64,000 nt of DNA from Paenibacillus sp. FSL H7-0331. Lineage in GTDB: Bacteria; Bacillota; Bacilli; Paenibacillales; NBRC-103111. Below, piece after piece: positions 9,660 through 20,465 of this stretch. The stretch is taken from positions 186,001-250,000 of the forward strand of contig NZ_MRTH01000008.1 of the NCBI RefSeq assembly GCF_001956045.1, given 5' to 3'. Below the pieces are notes generated by a model. It had not been told where the DNA came from. It did not search any database and was given only the letters and a program-made list of their open reading frames with translations. Each line of letters opens with the position of its first letter. Position 1 is the first letter of the stretch. Both the position numbers and the translations under genes were made by a program.

Positions 9660-9809
9660 TTACGGTCGTTCTCCATCACTTTGATGTACAGCAATGCGTA
9701 CTGTATCCCCTGCTTCAAGTCCGAGCTGTTGTAAAGCATCCGTCATGATAATAACCAGGCTGTCACCGAACTTCGTAACCTTTCTTTCTATTTCATTCAA
9801 CTTACTCAT
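9660..9809 (-). pseudogene. Truncated MazE/AbrB-type antitoxin of Doc module
   Basis: A 49-residue open frame starting MSKLNEIERKVTKFGDSLVI, with AAGGAG nine bases upstream. The IERKVTKFGxSL opening and LGLEAGDTVRI are the swapped-hairpin AbrB/MazE DNA-binding fold found in antitoxins paired with Doc in bacilli. The frame ends in DGERP and stop. ERP is already toxin sequence (RPQ...), so a deletion has joined the antitoxin N-terminus to the toxin. The DNA-binding half could still be made and could still act as a repressor; toxin-neutralising residues are gone. Confidence 0.72.
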
Positions 9810-9929
9810 GTAAAATTACTCCTTGTTATACTATTTGACTGATGTAATGATTGTACAATAAGGTGCTCTATTTATGTATAGGTGAAACAGGTGCTAAGCA
9901 TCATTATGAATAAAGGTGGTGGATTGTTA

Positions 9930-10559
9930 ATGGGGCAAATCAGGGGAGTTATTCTGGAAGGGTATTCCCATGCAGGAAAAACCTCCACATTAAAAGCGCT
10001 CAAGCTGCTTCAAGCACAGGAAGAACAGGCTGAACGGAGTGTGGTAATTCTCGGTGAGCATTATTCCCAGGTATTAAACCGAGTCCATGGTGAGTTGGTT
10101 GCTTTACATAGAGAAGAGCATTTGGAGCTTTTACATAAACGTGTTGCTATGCTTCAGGAGTTGAATCAGTGGGCAGAAGCATTAGGGCAGGCATCGCGGC
10201 AAAGCAGAGGTATCTTTTACGTGCTGGAGCGTTTCCATCTGAATCATCGAGCGGCTTTTGCTGACCAAGACTCAACTCAGGTGACAGAATTGGAACGCAC
10301 CTTGGTGGACTTAGGAGCAATAACGATCCTGTTAACCATATCGCCAGAAGCGGTAGAAGAGAGGATTCAAAGCCGAAGCCCTGCCCAATGGCTGGATAAA
10401 TCGAAGTCGTATATTGCAGCACAGTGCGATGAGTTGCTTAATGTCCAAGATATGCTTCGAGCGCAATCCAAAAAGTCGCTGATTCCTACAATTGAAATAA
10501 ATACAGATAGTAAAGATTGGTCTTTATTCGCCAAGCAAATATTGAAACAGCTCGATTGA
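9930..10559 (+). CDS. P-loop NTPase, nucleotide-kinase-like
   Basis: A 209-residue protein with Walker A EGYSHAGKTST at about residues 10-20, a helical middle and a closing region typical of thymidylate-kinase-like or AAA P-loop proteins. FYVLERFHLNH may be the Walker B/base-binding region. No specific family is recognised and the substrate is unknown. AAAGGTGG at 9912-9919 favours the ATG at 9930 over an ATG 48 bases upstream. The DUF402 gene follows after 47 bases, so the two may be co-transcribed. Confidence 0.7.
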   Translation: MGQIRGVILEGYSHAGKTSTLKALKLLQAQEEQAERSVVILGEHYSQVLNRVHGELVALHREEHLELLHKRVAMLQELNQWAEALGQASRQSRGIFYVLERFHLNHRAAFADQDSTQVTELERTLVDLGAITILLTISPEAVEERIQSRSPAQWLDKSKSYIAAQCDELLNVQDMLRAQSKKSLIPTIEINTDSKDWSLFAKQILKQLD

Positions 10560-10606
10560 TGGGATACGTCTGGATCCAATTTTAGAGATAAAGGATTAAT
10601 GAACAT

Positions 10607-11113
10607 ATGGAAAATAACATGATAACCGTTCAAGCGTTGAAATATGGTGACCGTCTTCATTACGAGTGGAGCACTACACTTCTTGAGCAGACAGATACAC
10701 ATATTTTCGTGTTGGGTGAGCAGGGTCGCAAGCTAAAACACTACACAAAAGATCAGATATTTACCGTTGAGAATTGGACCATCGAATTCTTTTCATTTGA
10801 TTCCTGGTTCACCGTCAGTGCGGATGTTGTGGGTGGGGAAATCAACCAGTATTATTGCAATATTAATCAGCCAGCGAAAATCCAGGATAATGTGGTCTCG
10901 TTCGTTGATTTGGATCTTGATCTGGTCTACCGAAATGATCGATGGATGGTTGTTGATGAAGATGAATTTGCCAGCAACGCGATAAAATTTGGATATCCAA
11001 GTGAACTGATCCACAGGGCGAGAAAAGAACTGGAAGGGTTGCAGGAAAGAATCAGTAAGAAGCTGTTTCCGTTCGATGGAGCCATAGAGCAATTTATTGG
11101 GATAATTCCATAG
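10607..11113 (+). CDS. DUF402 domain protein (possible nucleoside phosphatase)
   Basis: A 168-residue protein of the DUF402 fold, some members of which are nucleoside tri- and diphosphatases (known of the family, not shown here). Characteristic segments are NQYYCNINQPAKIQDN and VSFVDLDLDLVYRND in the centre, then a C-terminal region (ELIHRARKELEGLQERI) rich in charged helix. It follows the P-loop protein gene closely and is followed by a 316-base gap. Confidence 0.75.
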   Translation: MENNMITVQALKYGDRLHYEWSTTLLEQTDTHIFVLGEQGRKLKHYTKDQIFTVENWTIEFFSFDSWFTVSADVVGGEINQYYCNINQPAKIQDNVVSFVDLDLDLVYRNDRWMVVDEDEFASNAIKFGYPSELIHRARKELEGLQERISKKLFPFDGAIEQFIGIIP

Positions 11114-12869
<1,756 letters not shown>

Positions 12870-12890
12870 GATAGGGTTAGCGATGAAGGT

Positions 12891-12936
12891 AACAAAAGCA
12901 GCTCGTATTCCATTGGGGAACGGGCTGCTTTTGTTT
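12891..12936. terminator. Bidirectional intrinsic terminator
   Basis: AACAAAAGCAGC and its complement GCTGCTTTTGTT flank a short loop between the convergent collagen-like and AraC genes. A/T runs inside both stem arms allow termination in both directions. Confidence 0.75.
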
Positions 12937-12972
12937 GTGTCCATCATGAGTTCTTCATTCATCACCGGGATT

Positions 12973-15252
12973 CTAAATTCCGTCAGACTGCTCCCTTACC
13001 TCTTTACGATATTGCCCCGGAGGGACGCCGACGGTTTTCTTAAATGTACGCGAAAAATTTTGCGCGTTGCTGTATTGAAGCCGCGAAGCCATCTCGTCCA
13101 CGCTCATATCGCTGTGAAGCAGCCAATTCTGTGCTTTGACAATGCGACTGTGCAGCAGGTAGTCCGAGAATGTAGTATCGTGAACCTCCTTTAACGCTTG
13201 CTTGCCGATAGAGGTAGGCACATTCAGTGCTTTGCAGCAGCCTTCCAGTCGCAGATCGGCTTCATTATGCTCGTGAATGTAGATGGAGAGCTGGCTCGCC
13301 ACCTTATGCATATGCTCCATATGTTCCTGCTGCAGATCGGCGCAGAGCAGGTCGATGACGTTGATCTTGAGCCAGCCGATCCATTCCTCAAGCGTAGAGA
13401 GCTGCATCAGCTCAACCATTAACGGCTCGACAGGGGGCTTGCGCAGTGAGCTACCTATCGTCCTGTAGATAGAGAACACCATTTCTGTCAGTTGGCTTTG
13501 CAGCCATTGATAGTTAAGGGATCGCAAGCCTTGAAGTGTACTCAATTGATCCGTATAACGGTAAGCAAGTGCCGGGTCAAGTGAACGAATGGCGTAGATG
13601 ACGTCATTTTCCAGCTCGCGAAAGGAGACAGGCAGTGCGGTGGTTTGCCCCTCATTATCCTCTTGTTGAAACTCATCAATGGGGATGACCTCGTTCGTGC
13701 CGGTTACAAGCTTATGCTTGAGGGCATCTTCTGCTTCCTGCGACGACAAGCTCAAATAAGCGTAATCCTTGCGCACCAGACTGATTCCGATAGAAACCGT
13801 GAACGGAAAGTATTGCTCGATAAAATCGCGTATCGTACTTGCGGCGTCCTGCACAAAAGCTTTCACAGCACCCTGTCCGAGACCATCGTCCGGCAAGGAA
13901 ATCAGAGCCAGAAATCTGCCCTCGCCACAGCTGCTGACGACCCCTTTGCCCTTACCGTCAATAACCTCTTGGATCACCATGGACAACCCATAGCCAAAAT
14001 AATACAGATCCACCTCTGAATAGAGGCCGGTCATACTTTTATACTGATCGATCTCAACGCACAAGCAACCGTAACCGCCCGCCAGCAGCGGAATTTGATA
14101 CCTTTCACATTTGTCGAGATCTTCTTGGGAACGAAGTCCTTTGTGCAGCATGTTACGAATAAATGCCTCACGGATTTCAGGTGTAAGCACCTTAACCTGC
14201 TCTTTGAGCTCATCCCGTGTCTCTTTAATGTGCTGCATTTTATCGTAAATCGATCGGAATTCATCATCCCGAGGTGCACGCTTGCTTACCCCTTCTTCTT
14301 TGTCCGATTGAACTGTGGCATCATCAAGCAAGGTCACAATATCACTCCAGCCCCGCCACAGCCGATTGGTGGAAAGAATAGTCACAAGGGCCGCCATGGC
14401 TAGTAAAATCCCCGCCAATATAAACACGACATTGCGAATCCGGTTGATCTTGGTGAACAGCTCATCATTGGGGATCGCAAAGCCAAAGATCCAACCTTTG
14501 TAAGAGGGAGGCAGGTGAGCGACGAACAGCTCTCTGGAGGAGGACTGCCCGTGTGTAATCTCCGGCACCACATTCAACATCAGACTTGCACTGTCTAGCG
14601 TGCCACGGTTTTGCAGCATTTGACCGGATTCATCGAGTATAAAATAATTGCCTTTCACTTCGTCCGTGGACCCCAGTATGTGATCGAAAAACTGCTGATT
14701 CAAATGAAGGATCATATAGAGTGGCTTCGACGCCTGAAATATCGGCAGCTTGCGGATATAGATAGCGGTGGGTGCCTTCTTGACGGTTGTATTGAAAAAG
14801 GCTGTATCCTTGTTCATCGCTTCAAACTTGGCGATCACGGCCTCGTAATCATTTTGAAAGTCGGTGACCTGATGATTGGTACTGTACAGCCGTTTGTTGC
14901 TGAGACGGTAGAGCGCAATATTATCGACGTCGTCAATCGACGTTTGGATGCGGAGCATCGTTTCGAGAAGGGTCAATATTTCAAGATTATTTTCTTCCTT
15001 CCCCGTTGTGATGAGCGATTCAAGAGCAGGAAGCTTTTCAAATTGAAGGACGGATTGATCGATCTGTCGGAAATAGCTTTCGACCCGATCCTGCGTGCGC
15101 TGCAAAGATACGTGGTAGGCACTCTGCACCTCTTGTGTTAACGTGTTAGTGGCAACAATGTACACGGTGTAACCCATAGCCGTGATGCAGAGGGAGGCCA
15201 ACAGCAGCATGATGATCAGCGTTTGAACCTTCTTGGAGCGTTGCAGCTGCAT
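12973..15252 (-). CDS. Membrane-bound sensor AraC-family regulator (polysaccharide locus)
   Basis: A 759-residue regulator. Membrane helices lie at about residues 8-32 and 274-300, bracketing a probable extracellular sensor domain. A central cytoplasmic region contains FTVSIGISLVRKD and SQEAEDALKHK, resembling degenerate GGDEF domains. The C-terminal AraC DNA-binding domain (about 655-755) contains DEMASRLQYSNAQNFSRTFK. It is transcribed away from the binding-protein and permease genes that begin at 15526, so it is the likely regulator of that transporter and of the surface degradation genes behind it. Same architecture as the regulators at 3208 and 54928. Confidence 0.9.
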   Translation of the reverse strand: MQLQRSKKVQTLIIMLLLASLCITAMGYTVYIVATNTLTQEVQSAYHVSLQRTQDRVESYFRQIDQSVLQFEKLPALESLITTGKEENNLEILTLLETMLRIQTSIDDVDNIALYRLSNKRLYSTNHQVTDFQNDYEAVIAKFEAMNKDTAFFNTTVKKAPTAIYIRKLPIFQASKPLYMILHLNQQFFDHILGSTDEVKGNYFILDESGQMLQNRGTLDSASLMLNVVPEITHGQSSSRELFVAHLPPSYKGWIFGFAIPNDELFTKINRIRNVVFILAGILLAMAALVTILSTNRLWRGWSDIVTLLDDATVQSDKEEGVSKRAPRDDEFRSIYDKMQHIKETRDELKEQVKVLTPEIREAFIRNMLHKGLRSQEDLDKCERYQIPLLAGGYGCLCVEIDQYKSMTGLYSEVDLYYFGYGLSMVIQEVIDGKGKGVVSSCGEGRFLALISLPDDGLGQGAVKAFVQDAASTIRDFIEQYFPFTVSIGISLVRKDYAYLSLSSQEAEDALKHKLVTGTNEVIPIDEFQQEDNEGQTTALPVSFRELENDVIYAIRSLDPALAYRYTDQLSTLQGLRSLNYQWLQSQLTEMVFSIYRTIGSSLRKPPVEPLMVELMQLSTLEEWIGWLKINVIDLLCADLQQEHMEHMHKVASQLSIYIHEHNEADLRLEGCCKALNVPTSIGKQALKEVHDTTFSDYLLHSRIVKAQNWLLHSDMSVDEMASRLQYSNAQNFSRTFKKTVGVPPGQYRKEVREQSDGI

Positions 15253-15525
15253 AGGGTTCTCCCCTTTCTATTAAAAATATAACCGTAAAATTATAGCATG
15301 GAAAGTGTCATTTCGCGTAAAAAGCGGATTTAAGCATAAAGATACCCACCAACAATTGGCAGGAAAACACCGATATCAATAGCTTTCTAATGGTCATTTA
15401 CTGAAATTTGGTTGATTTGATGGTAATGATCATTGCTTGAACAATCCATGCAGCTGTACATTGTTAACGAAGCAGTACCAGATCCACAGCCAATCGAATA
15501 GTTAACGAAAAGGGGAATAACAACG

Positions 15526-17082
15526 ATGACTAAAGGGACTAACATGAATAATCGTATTTGGAAACGTACGGCAAGCACCATGCTCGTGACTGCTTTAGTA
15601 GGGGTAACGGCAGCCTGCGGCAGCAATCCACCCGCTCCAACTGCTAATGGAAGTACACCGACCAAAGCGCCAAGCGGTCCAGTGAAGCTGAAGCTTGCGT
15701 ATGACGTCGGTAATGCAATTCCAAGCACCTCTGCCGACAGCAATGAAGCGATGAAGTATTTGCAAGACAAATTGGGCGTCCAATTCGAATTCAATGTCAA
15801 TGCTTACGAGATTTACAAGGAAAAAATCCGTGTGCAAATTGCCTCAGGGGATATTCCGGATGCGTTCGCTTGGCGGACGATGGACGATTTTATTGTCGGT
15901 ATGATCAAAGCCGGTGAAATCGTACCGCTAGATGATTACATTGATAAATACCCGAACCTGAAAAAGCAAAAGGATCTGGATATCACAAGATATCAAAATA
16001 AGATCTGGGCTGTGACCAACGTCCGCAACCCTGTAGCCTCAGGTGATGCGCCGTTGATTCGTCAGGACTGGCTCGATAATCTGGGCTTGCAGACTCCCAA
16101 AACACTGGATGATCTCTACAATGTTGCTAAAGCCTTCACCTTAAACGACCCTGATAAAAATGGTAAAAAAGATACCTATGGCATACAGCTTGGCTATGCG
16201 AACAATGCTTTTGTTGGAATAGGCGGCTTGCAGAAGCCTTTTGGCATTCAGGATAAATGGGTAAAGCAGCCTGATGGCAAATACGTGCCTAACTTTGCGA
16301 CATCGGCTTTTAAGGAATATTTAACATGGATGAACAAAGCGTTCAAGGACGGTCTGATCGACCCCGACTTCGCGGTAACCGATGGTCGAACAGCTGAATC
16401 GAAGGTAGTTGGCAAAGGACAGGCGGGCATTTTCTTCCATTATATGTCTCGTGTTAATGATTTTGAGGATAATTTCAAAAAAGCGAACCCTACTGCAAAG
16501 CTGCTGCCCTTTGAGCCTGTCAAAGGTACTACAGGTCTGCAAGGAGCTGCAGGACGTGTAAACTATGGCGGTATGTTCGTTTCCAAAAAAGCAGGTCAAG
16601 ACCCGGCCAAAATGCAAAAGCTGATGGAATGGTTTGATTTTGGAGCCAGCCCTGAAGGGCAAAACTTTAGTTTATATGGGGTGGAAAATATCCACTCTGT
16701 GAAGAAAGACGGCAAAACTGAAGTGAAAAGCGACCTGATTTCCCGCGATATGCCAGGTACATTCATTGCTACGCTGCCGCTGCAGCCGACAGAGGAAGTA
16801 TTCGTCAGCAAGAAAAATTCCGAGGAAGCGCAAAAAATTGTCGCTGATGGAAATAAAATGCTGGAGAAATTTTTGAAAATCCCAAAACCACTCGATTTTG
16901 CATTCTCACCGACTGGTGCGAAGTACAATGCGGAAGCAGAGGCTTTTATTAACACAAGCATTGTCAAAGTCATTATGGGCAACATCAACGTGTCAGAATG
17001 GGATGGTATCGTAAAACAGTGGTATGACCGTTTCGAGGGTGCGAAGTGGATTGAGGAAATTGCTGCGACCGACGGAAAATAG
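15526..17082 (+). CDS. Extracellular solute-binding lipoprotein (polysaccharide locus)
   Basis: LplA-type binding protein of 518 residues. The signal peptide ends in lipobox VTAAC, with Cys31 counted from the first ATG. Motifs typical of Paenibacillaceae oligosaccharide-binding proteins are LNDPDKNGKKDTYGIQLGY and the closing WDGIVKQWYDRFEGAKW. Two starts are plausible, 15526 (after AAAAGGGG) and 15544 (after AAAGGG). It leads an operon with two permeases and a GH105-like hydrolase, so it probably captures unsaturated or uronic-acid-containing oligosaccharides. Confidence 0.9.
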   Translation: MTKGTNMNNRIWKRTASTMLVTALVGVTAACGSNPPAPTANGSTPTKAPSGPVKLKLAYDVGNAIPSTSADSNEAMKYLQDKLGVQFEFNVNAYEIYKEKIRVQIASGDIPDAFAWRTMDDFIVGMIKAGEIVPLDDYIDKYPNLKKQKDLDITRYQNKIWAVTNVRNPVASGDAPLIRQDWLDNLGLQTPKTLDDLYNVAKAFTLNDPDKNGKKDTYGIQLGYANNAFVGIGGLQKPFGIQDKWVKQPDGKYVPNFATSAFKEYLTWMNKAFKDGLIDPDFAVTDGRTAESKVVGKGQAGIFFHYMSRVNDFEDNFKKANPTAKLLPFEPVKGTTGLQGAAGRVNYGGMFVSKKAGQDPAKMQKLMEWFDFGASPEGQNFSLYGVENIHSVKKDGKTEVKSDLISRDMPGTFIATLPLQPTEEVFVSKKNSEEAQKIVADGNKMLEKFLKIPKPLDFAFSPTGAKYNAEAEAFINTSIVKVIMGNINVSEWDGIVKQWYDRFEGAKWIEEIAATDGK

Positions 17083-17168
17083 CTCAGATATGGTGATTGT
17101 GGCTGCTTTATTCGTAATGTCACAGTAATAGTAATAACGAGGAATGGAATGCATAGCAAGATGACAAG

Positions 17169-17200
17169 CGGGTACGTTCTGGATCATCGGGACGTACCCG
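17169..17200 (+). terminator. Hairpin between binding-protein and permease genes
   Basis: A perfect 9-base stem, CGGGTACGT with ACGTACCCG, around a 14-base loop. It has no long T run. Such hairpins after binding-protein genes commonly act as partial terminators or mRNA stabilisers, giving more binding protein than permease (inference). Confidence 0.55.
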
Positions 17201-17221
17201 AGCTTTCTACAGGGAGTGATT

Positions 17222-18187
17222 ATGATGTCAATGAGAACGGAATCGGTTCCAACCAGCAGGAGTCCCCAAGCAGCAGTCCGTTCCGGCAGCAAGCTAAGAA
17301 AAAAATTATGGTCGGATCGCTATATGTATTTGCTGGCACTGCCTGGCATGGCGTTTATTTTATTATTTGATTATGTCCCGATGTACGGGATTGTATTGGC
17401 TTTTCAGGACTACAACCCATTCGGAGGTATCCTTCATAGCGATTGGGTAGGATTTGCACATTTTGCGAGATTGTTTAAGCATCCGGATTTTTGGCTGGTG
17501 CTGCGCAATACACTCGTGATCAGCCTGCTCAATCTGGTACTGTTTTTCCCTACGCCGATCGTGCTTGCTTTACTGCTGAATGAGGTGCGTTCTCATTGGT
17601 TTCAACGGACGGTGCAAACGATTGTCTATTTACCGCATTTTGTATCCTGGGTCGTAATCTGCTCGCTGACGATAACACTGATGAACTCGGAGGGACTCGT
17701 TACCCAGCTGGTTCATTTCCTCGGATTTCCGAAGGTACAGCTGCTGCTGGACACCAAGCTGTTCTGGGGAATGATTACGCTGCAAAGCATCTGGAAGGAA
17801 GCGGGCTGGGGTACGATAATATTTCTCGCCGCACTGGCCGGAATTAATCCTGAGCTGTATGAAGCAGCGCGTGTAGATGGTGCAAACCGCTGGCAGCAGA
17901 TGAGATCAATCACCATTCCGGCACTGATGAGTACGGTAGTTGTGCTGCTGCTGCTGCGGATTGGATATATTATGAGCCTGTCATTCGATCAGCTGTACAT
18001 TATGGGTAACCCGATGGTCAACAGTGTGGCCGAAGTATTCGATACGTACGTGTTCAAGGCGGGTGTGCTTCAGGGTAATTTCAGCTTTGCTGCCGCCGTC
18101 GGACTGTTCAAATCGGTTGTGGGTCTGGTGCTCATACTGGGATCGAATTATTTGGCTAAGAAAACGAGCGACAATTATTTGTTTTAA
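17222..18187 (+). CDS. ABC transporter permease, LplB/MalF type
   Basis: Outer-pair membrane subunit of a CUT1 importer, about 321 residues. A Ser/Arg-rich cytoplasmic tail precedes the first helix (YMYLLALPGMAFILLFDYVP), and about six helices are expected. The EAA loop reads YEAARVDGANRWQQMRSITIP near residue 215. AGGGAG upstream supports one of two adjacent ATG codons (17222 or 17225) rather than the GTG at 17216. It pairs with the downstream permease and the upstream binding protein. No ATPase gene is nearby. Confidence 0.9.
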   Translation: MMSMRTESVPTSRSPQAAVRSGSKLRKKLWSDRYMYLLALPGMAFILLFDYVPMYGIVLAFQDYNPFGGILHSDWVGFAHFARLFKHPDFWLVLRNTLVISLLNLVLFFPTPIVLALLLNEVRSHWFQRTVQTIVYLPHFVSWVVICSLTITLMNSEGLVTQLVHFLGFPKVQLLLDTKLFWGMITLQSIWKEAGWGTIIFLAALAGINPELYEAARVDGANRWQQMRSITIPALMSTVVVLLLLRIGYIMSLSFDQLYIMGNPMVNSVAEVFDTYVFKAGVLQGNFSFAAAVGLFKSVVGLVLILGSNYLAKKTSDNYLF

Positions 18188-18198
18188 GGAGATTGCAC

Positions 18199-19065
18199 AT
18201 GAAATCACAAACAAAAATAGGGTTTGAGCTAGTGAACTATGCGCTGCTTGGACTGATGGCGCTGATGATGGTGTTTCCATTCTGGAACGTGCTGGTGATG
18301 TCATTCTCCACACCGCATCTGGTTTACGAGGGACAGCTGTTATTTTGGCCTAAGCAGTGGACGACAGTAGCCTATAACGCCGTATTTCAAAACCGTCAAT
18401 TCATTCAAACCTTTCAAAATACGGTCTTCATTACCATTGTCGGTACGGCAGTAAGCATGCTGCTCACTACGACGCTTGCGTATCCACTCTCCAAAAGAAC
18501 GATCAAGGGTACGGGCGTCATGCTGTTTATTGCTTTTTTTACGATGCTGTTCAATGGGGGAATCATTCCGTCCTATTTGCTGGTCAAGGAGCTTGGGATG
18601 TTGAACTCCTTGTGGTCGTTGATCATTCCGAGTGCGCTCAGCGTGTTCAATTTGATGATTATGGTCAGCTTTTTCCGATCTCTGCCAACGGAGCTGGAGG
18701 AATCGGCCAAAATAGACGGTTGTAACGATATCGGCGTATTGCTGCGTATTGTCATTCCGATCTCGCTGCCAGTTATCGCGACGTTGACGCTGTTTTATGC
18801 GGTATCCAAGTGGAATATGTTTTTTCAAGCGGTTATGTACAACAGTGATATTAGCAAAATGACGATGCAGGTGTTATTGCGGCAAATATTGATGCAAATG
18901 ACCAGCGATGCCGTTGATGCGGCAATGGCCGGAGAGGTTCCGAAAATCGGCGTTACCGTAAAAATGGCGATGATCATTATTGCAACGGTTCCGATTTTGC
19001 TGATTTACCCTTTCTTGCAAAAATATTTCGCCAAAGGCGCGATGATTGGCTCGGTAAAGGGTTAA
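18199..19065 (+). CDS. ABC transporter permease, MalG/YtcP type
   Basis: Partner membrane subunit of 288 residues. It starts 11 bases after the LplB-type gene with AAGGAG overlapping that gene's stop. The hydrophobic helices include LLGLMALMMVFPFWNVLVMS at the start. The EAA loop LEESAKIDGCNDIGVLLRIV and the terminal FAKGAMIGSVKG are family hallmarks. It completes the importer whose binding protein is at 15526. Confidence 0.9.
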   Translation: MKSQTKIGFELVNYALLGLMALMMVFPFWNVLVMSFSTPHLVYEGQLLFWPKQWTTVAYNAVFQNRQFIQTFQNTVFITIVGTAVSMLLTTTLAYPLSKRTIKGTGVMLFIAFFTMLFNGGIIPSYLLVKELGMLNSLWSLIIPSALSVFNLMIMVSFFRSLPTELEESAKIDGCNDIGVLLRIVIPISLPVIATLTLFYAVSKWNMFFQAVMYNSDISKMTMQVLLRQILMQMTSDAVDAAMAGEVPKIGVTVKMAMIIIATVPILLIYPFLQKYFAKGAMIGSVKG

Positions 19066-19136
19066 TGGTTTAACGTTTGATGATGTATCGTGAATATAAG
19101 AAGCTTGCCGTAAATAGTGGGAGGAGGAAAACAAGG

Positions 19137-20204
19137 ATGGATACCCAAAAGCTGTTGGACAAAGCGCAGCAGGTTTATGCGTACATGGTAACGGCCCCGG
19201 AGAACGATTGGCAGCGCAATATGGGCAATTGGGACTGGAAGCCTGGCGTCGGTCTCATTGCTGCCGTTGCCTACGGTGAAGCGATAGGCTCGGATGAGGT
19301 AGATGAGTACTTGTGGCGTTGGATGAGGGACAATCGACATAAGGCGGCACAACAGCGTGTTATTAATTCGACGGCACCGTTCGCAGCGCTGACCGAGCTG
19401 CTGCGCAAGCAGCCAGAAGCGGCAGCAGAGTGGATGCCGCTCATACGTGAGCACGGCGAATGGCTGATGAACGAAGCGCCGCGCACCAAGGAAGGCGGCT
19501 TTGAGCATACGGTAACCGAAGGTGTTGATTTCCCGGAGCAGCTGTGGGCGGATACACTTGTTGTTGGCGCTTTATTTTTGGCGCGTCTGGCGTCACTAAC
19601 CGAAGATGAAGCGATGGCACGCGAAGCCGTTAAGCAGGTTGTCATTCATCTGCAGATGCTTCAGGACGAAGCGACAGGCGTATTGTTCCATGGCTTCGAT
19701 GGCCATAATCGTAATCACATGTCAGCTGCACGATGGGGACGCGCGAATGCATGGGTGACGTTCGGTGTCCCGGAAATTGTCGCCGAGGTCCAGCATCTGA
19801 CCCCGATTCCGGTAGAAATCGGGGAACGCTACACCGCCTTGGTACAAGGATTACTCAAGCTTCAGACCGCTAATGGCATGTGGCATACCGTCATGGATCG
19901 ACCAGACTTTTATCTGGAAACCTCAGCCACAGCCGGTATTGCGTATGGCTTCGAGGTAGCCTTACGTACAGGTCTTATCACCGATGATATCCTGCGTTCG
20001 CAGCTCCAAGAGTCGGTATGCAAAGCAGCCGAAGCTGTCATGATTCACGTAGACGTATACGGCGCCGTTCATGGTGTTTCCGGCGGTACCCCCGTCATGC
20101 CAACGATCGAGGCCTATAACGAGGTGAAAATAACCCCAACCCCATACGGCCAAGCTTTAGCCCTTCTACTAATCAGCGCGTTACTGAAGCGCAATAAGCT
20201 CTAG
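19137..20204 (+). CDS. Glycoside hydrolase family 88/105-like unsaturated glycuronyl hydrolase
   Basis: A 355-residue alpha/alpha-barrel protein resembling YteR/YesR, which remove the unsaturated uronic acid left at the non-reducing end by polysaccharide lyases. Signatures are NWDWKPGVGLIAAVAY near the N-terminus, the aspartate in LWADTLVVGALFLARLA (candidate catalytic Asp), HGFDGHNRNHMSAARWGRAN and NAWVTFGVPEI. There is no signal peptide, so it acts in the cytoplasm on imported oligosaccharides. GGAGGAGG supports the ATG used; an in-frame ATG 60 bases upstream lacks a site. Its presence argues that the neighbouring large secreted protein generates unsaturated products. Confidence 0.82.
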   Translation: MDTQKLLDKAQQVYAYMVTAPENDWQRNMGNWDWKPGVGLIAAVAYGEAIGSDEVDEYLWRWMRDNRHKAAQQRVINSTAPFAALTELLRKQPEAAAEWMPLIREHGEWLMNEAPRTKEGGFEHTVTEGVDFPEQLWADTLVVGALFLARLASLTEDEAMAREAVKQVVIHLQMLQDEATGVLFHGFDGHNRNHMSAARWGRANAWVTFGVPEIVAEVQHLTPIPVEIGERYTALVQGLLKLQTANGMWHTVMDRPDFYLETSATAGIAYGFEVALRTGLITDDILRSQLQESVCKAAEAVMIHVDVYGAVHGVSGGTPVMPTIEAYNEVKITPTPYGQALALLLISALLKRNKL

Positions 20205-20245
20205 CTCATAATTATATTCATTTAGGGTTGAGGTAAAGTCATGAT

Positions 20246-20431
20246 GTTCCGCAGGAACGAATCCAACGCACCCCATTCACTGTAAACCAATCCCTGCCCC
20301 ACTGTACAGCGCAGCACGAGACCAAGCGTGTCCCGCAGGGACAATAAGCGCCCCGAGAACACAAAAGCCTTGCACACGTGCCAAGGGAGTCCAGAGGGCA
20401 GCGCCCTTTGGGGCCCTCCCTATAGGGAGGG
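20246..20431. repeat. Cluster of four perfect palindromes (candidate intergenic repeat)
   Basis: Palindromes are GTTCCGCAGGAAC (20246-20258), TGTCCCGCAGGGACA (20329-20343), AGGGCAGCGCCCT (20395-20407) and CCCTCCCTATAGGGAGGG (20414-20431). The first two share the core CCGCAGG. The segment is more GC-rich than its flanks. It lies in a 261-base gap directly ahead of a ribosome-binding site, and may be a REP-like element, a folded leader or an attenuator. Confidence 0.6.
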
Positions 20432-20465
20432 TTTGGGAGGGTCAAAAATATAGGAGGATAAACCA

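Noticed and set aside
9467..9739. 90-codon minus-strand frame in the toxin-antitoxin remnant
   Set aside because: It is out of frame with both the recognisable antitoxin and Doc sequences.
14611..15141. 176-codon plus-strand frame in the AraC gene
   Set aside because: Shadow of the sensor domain coding strand with no start signal.
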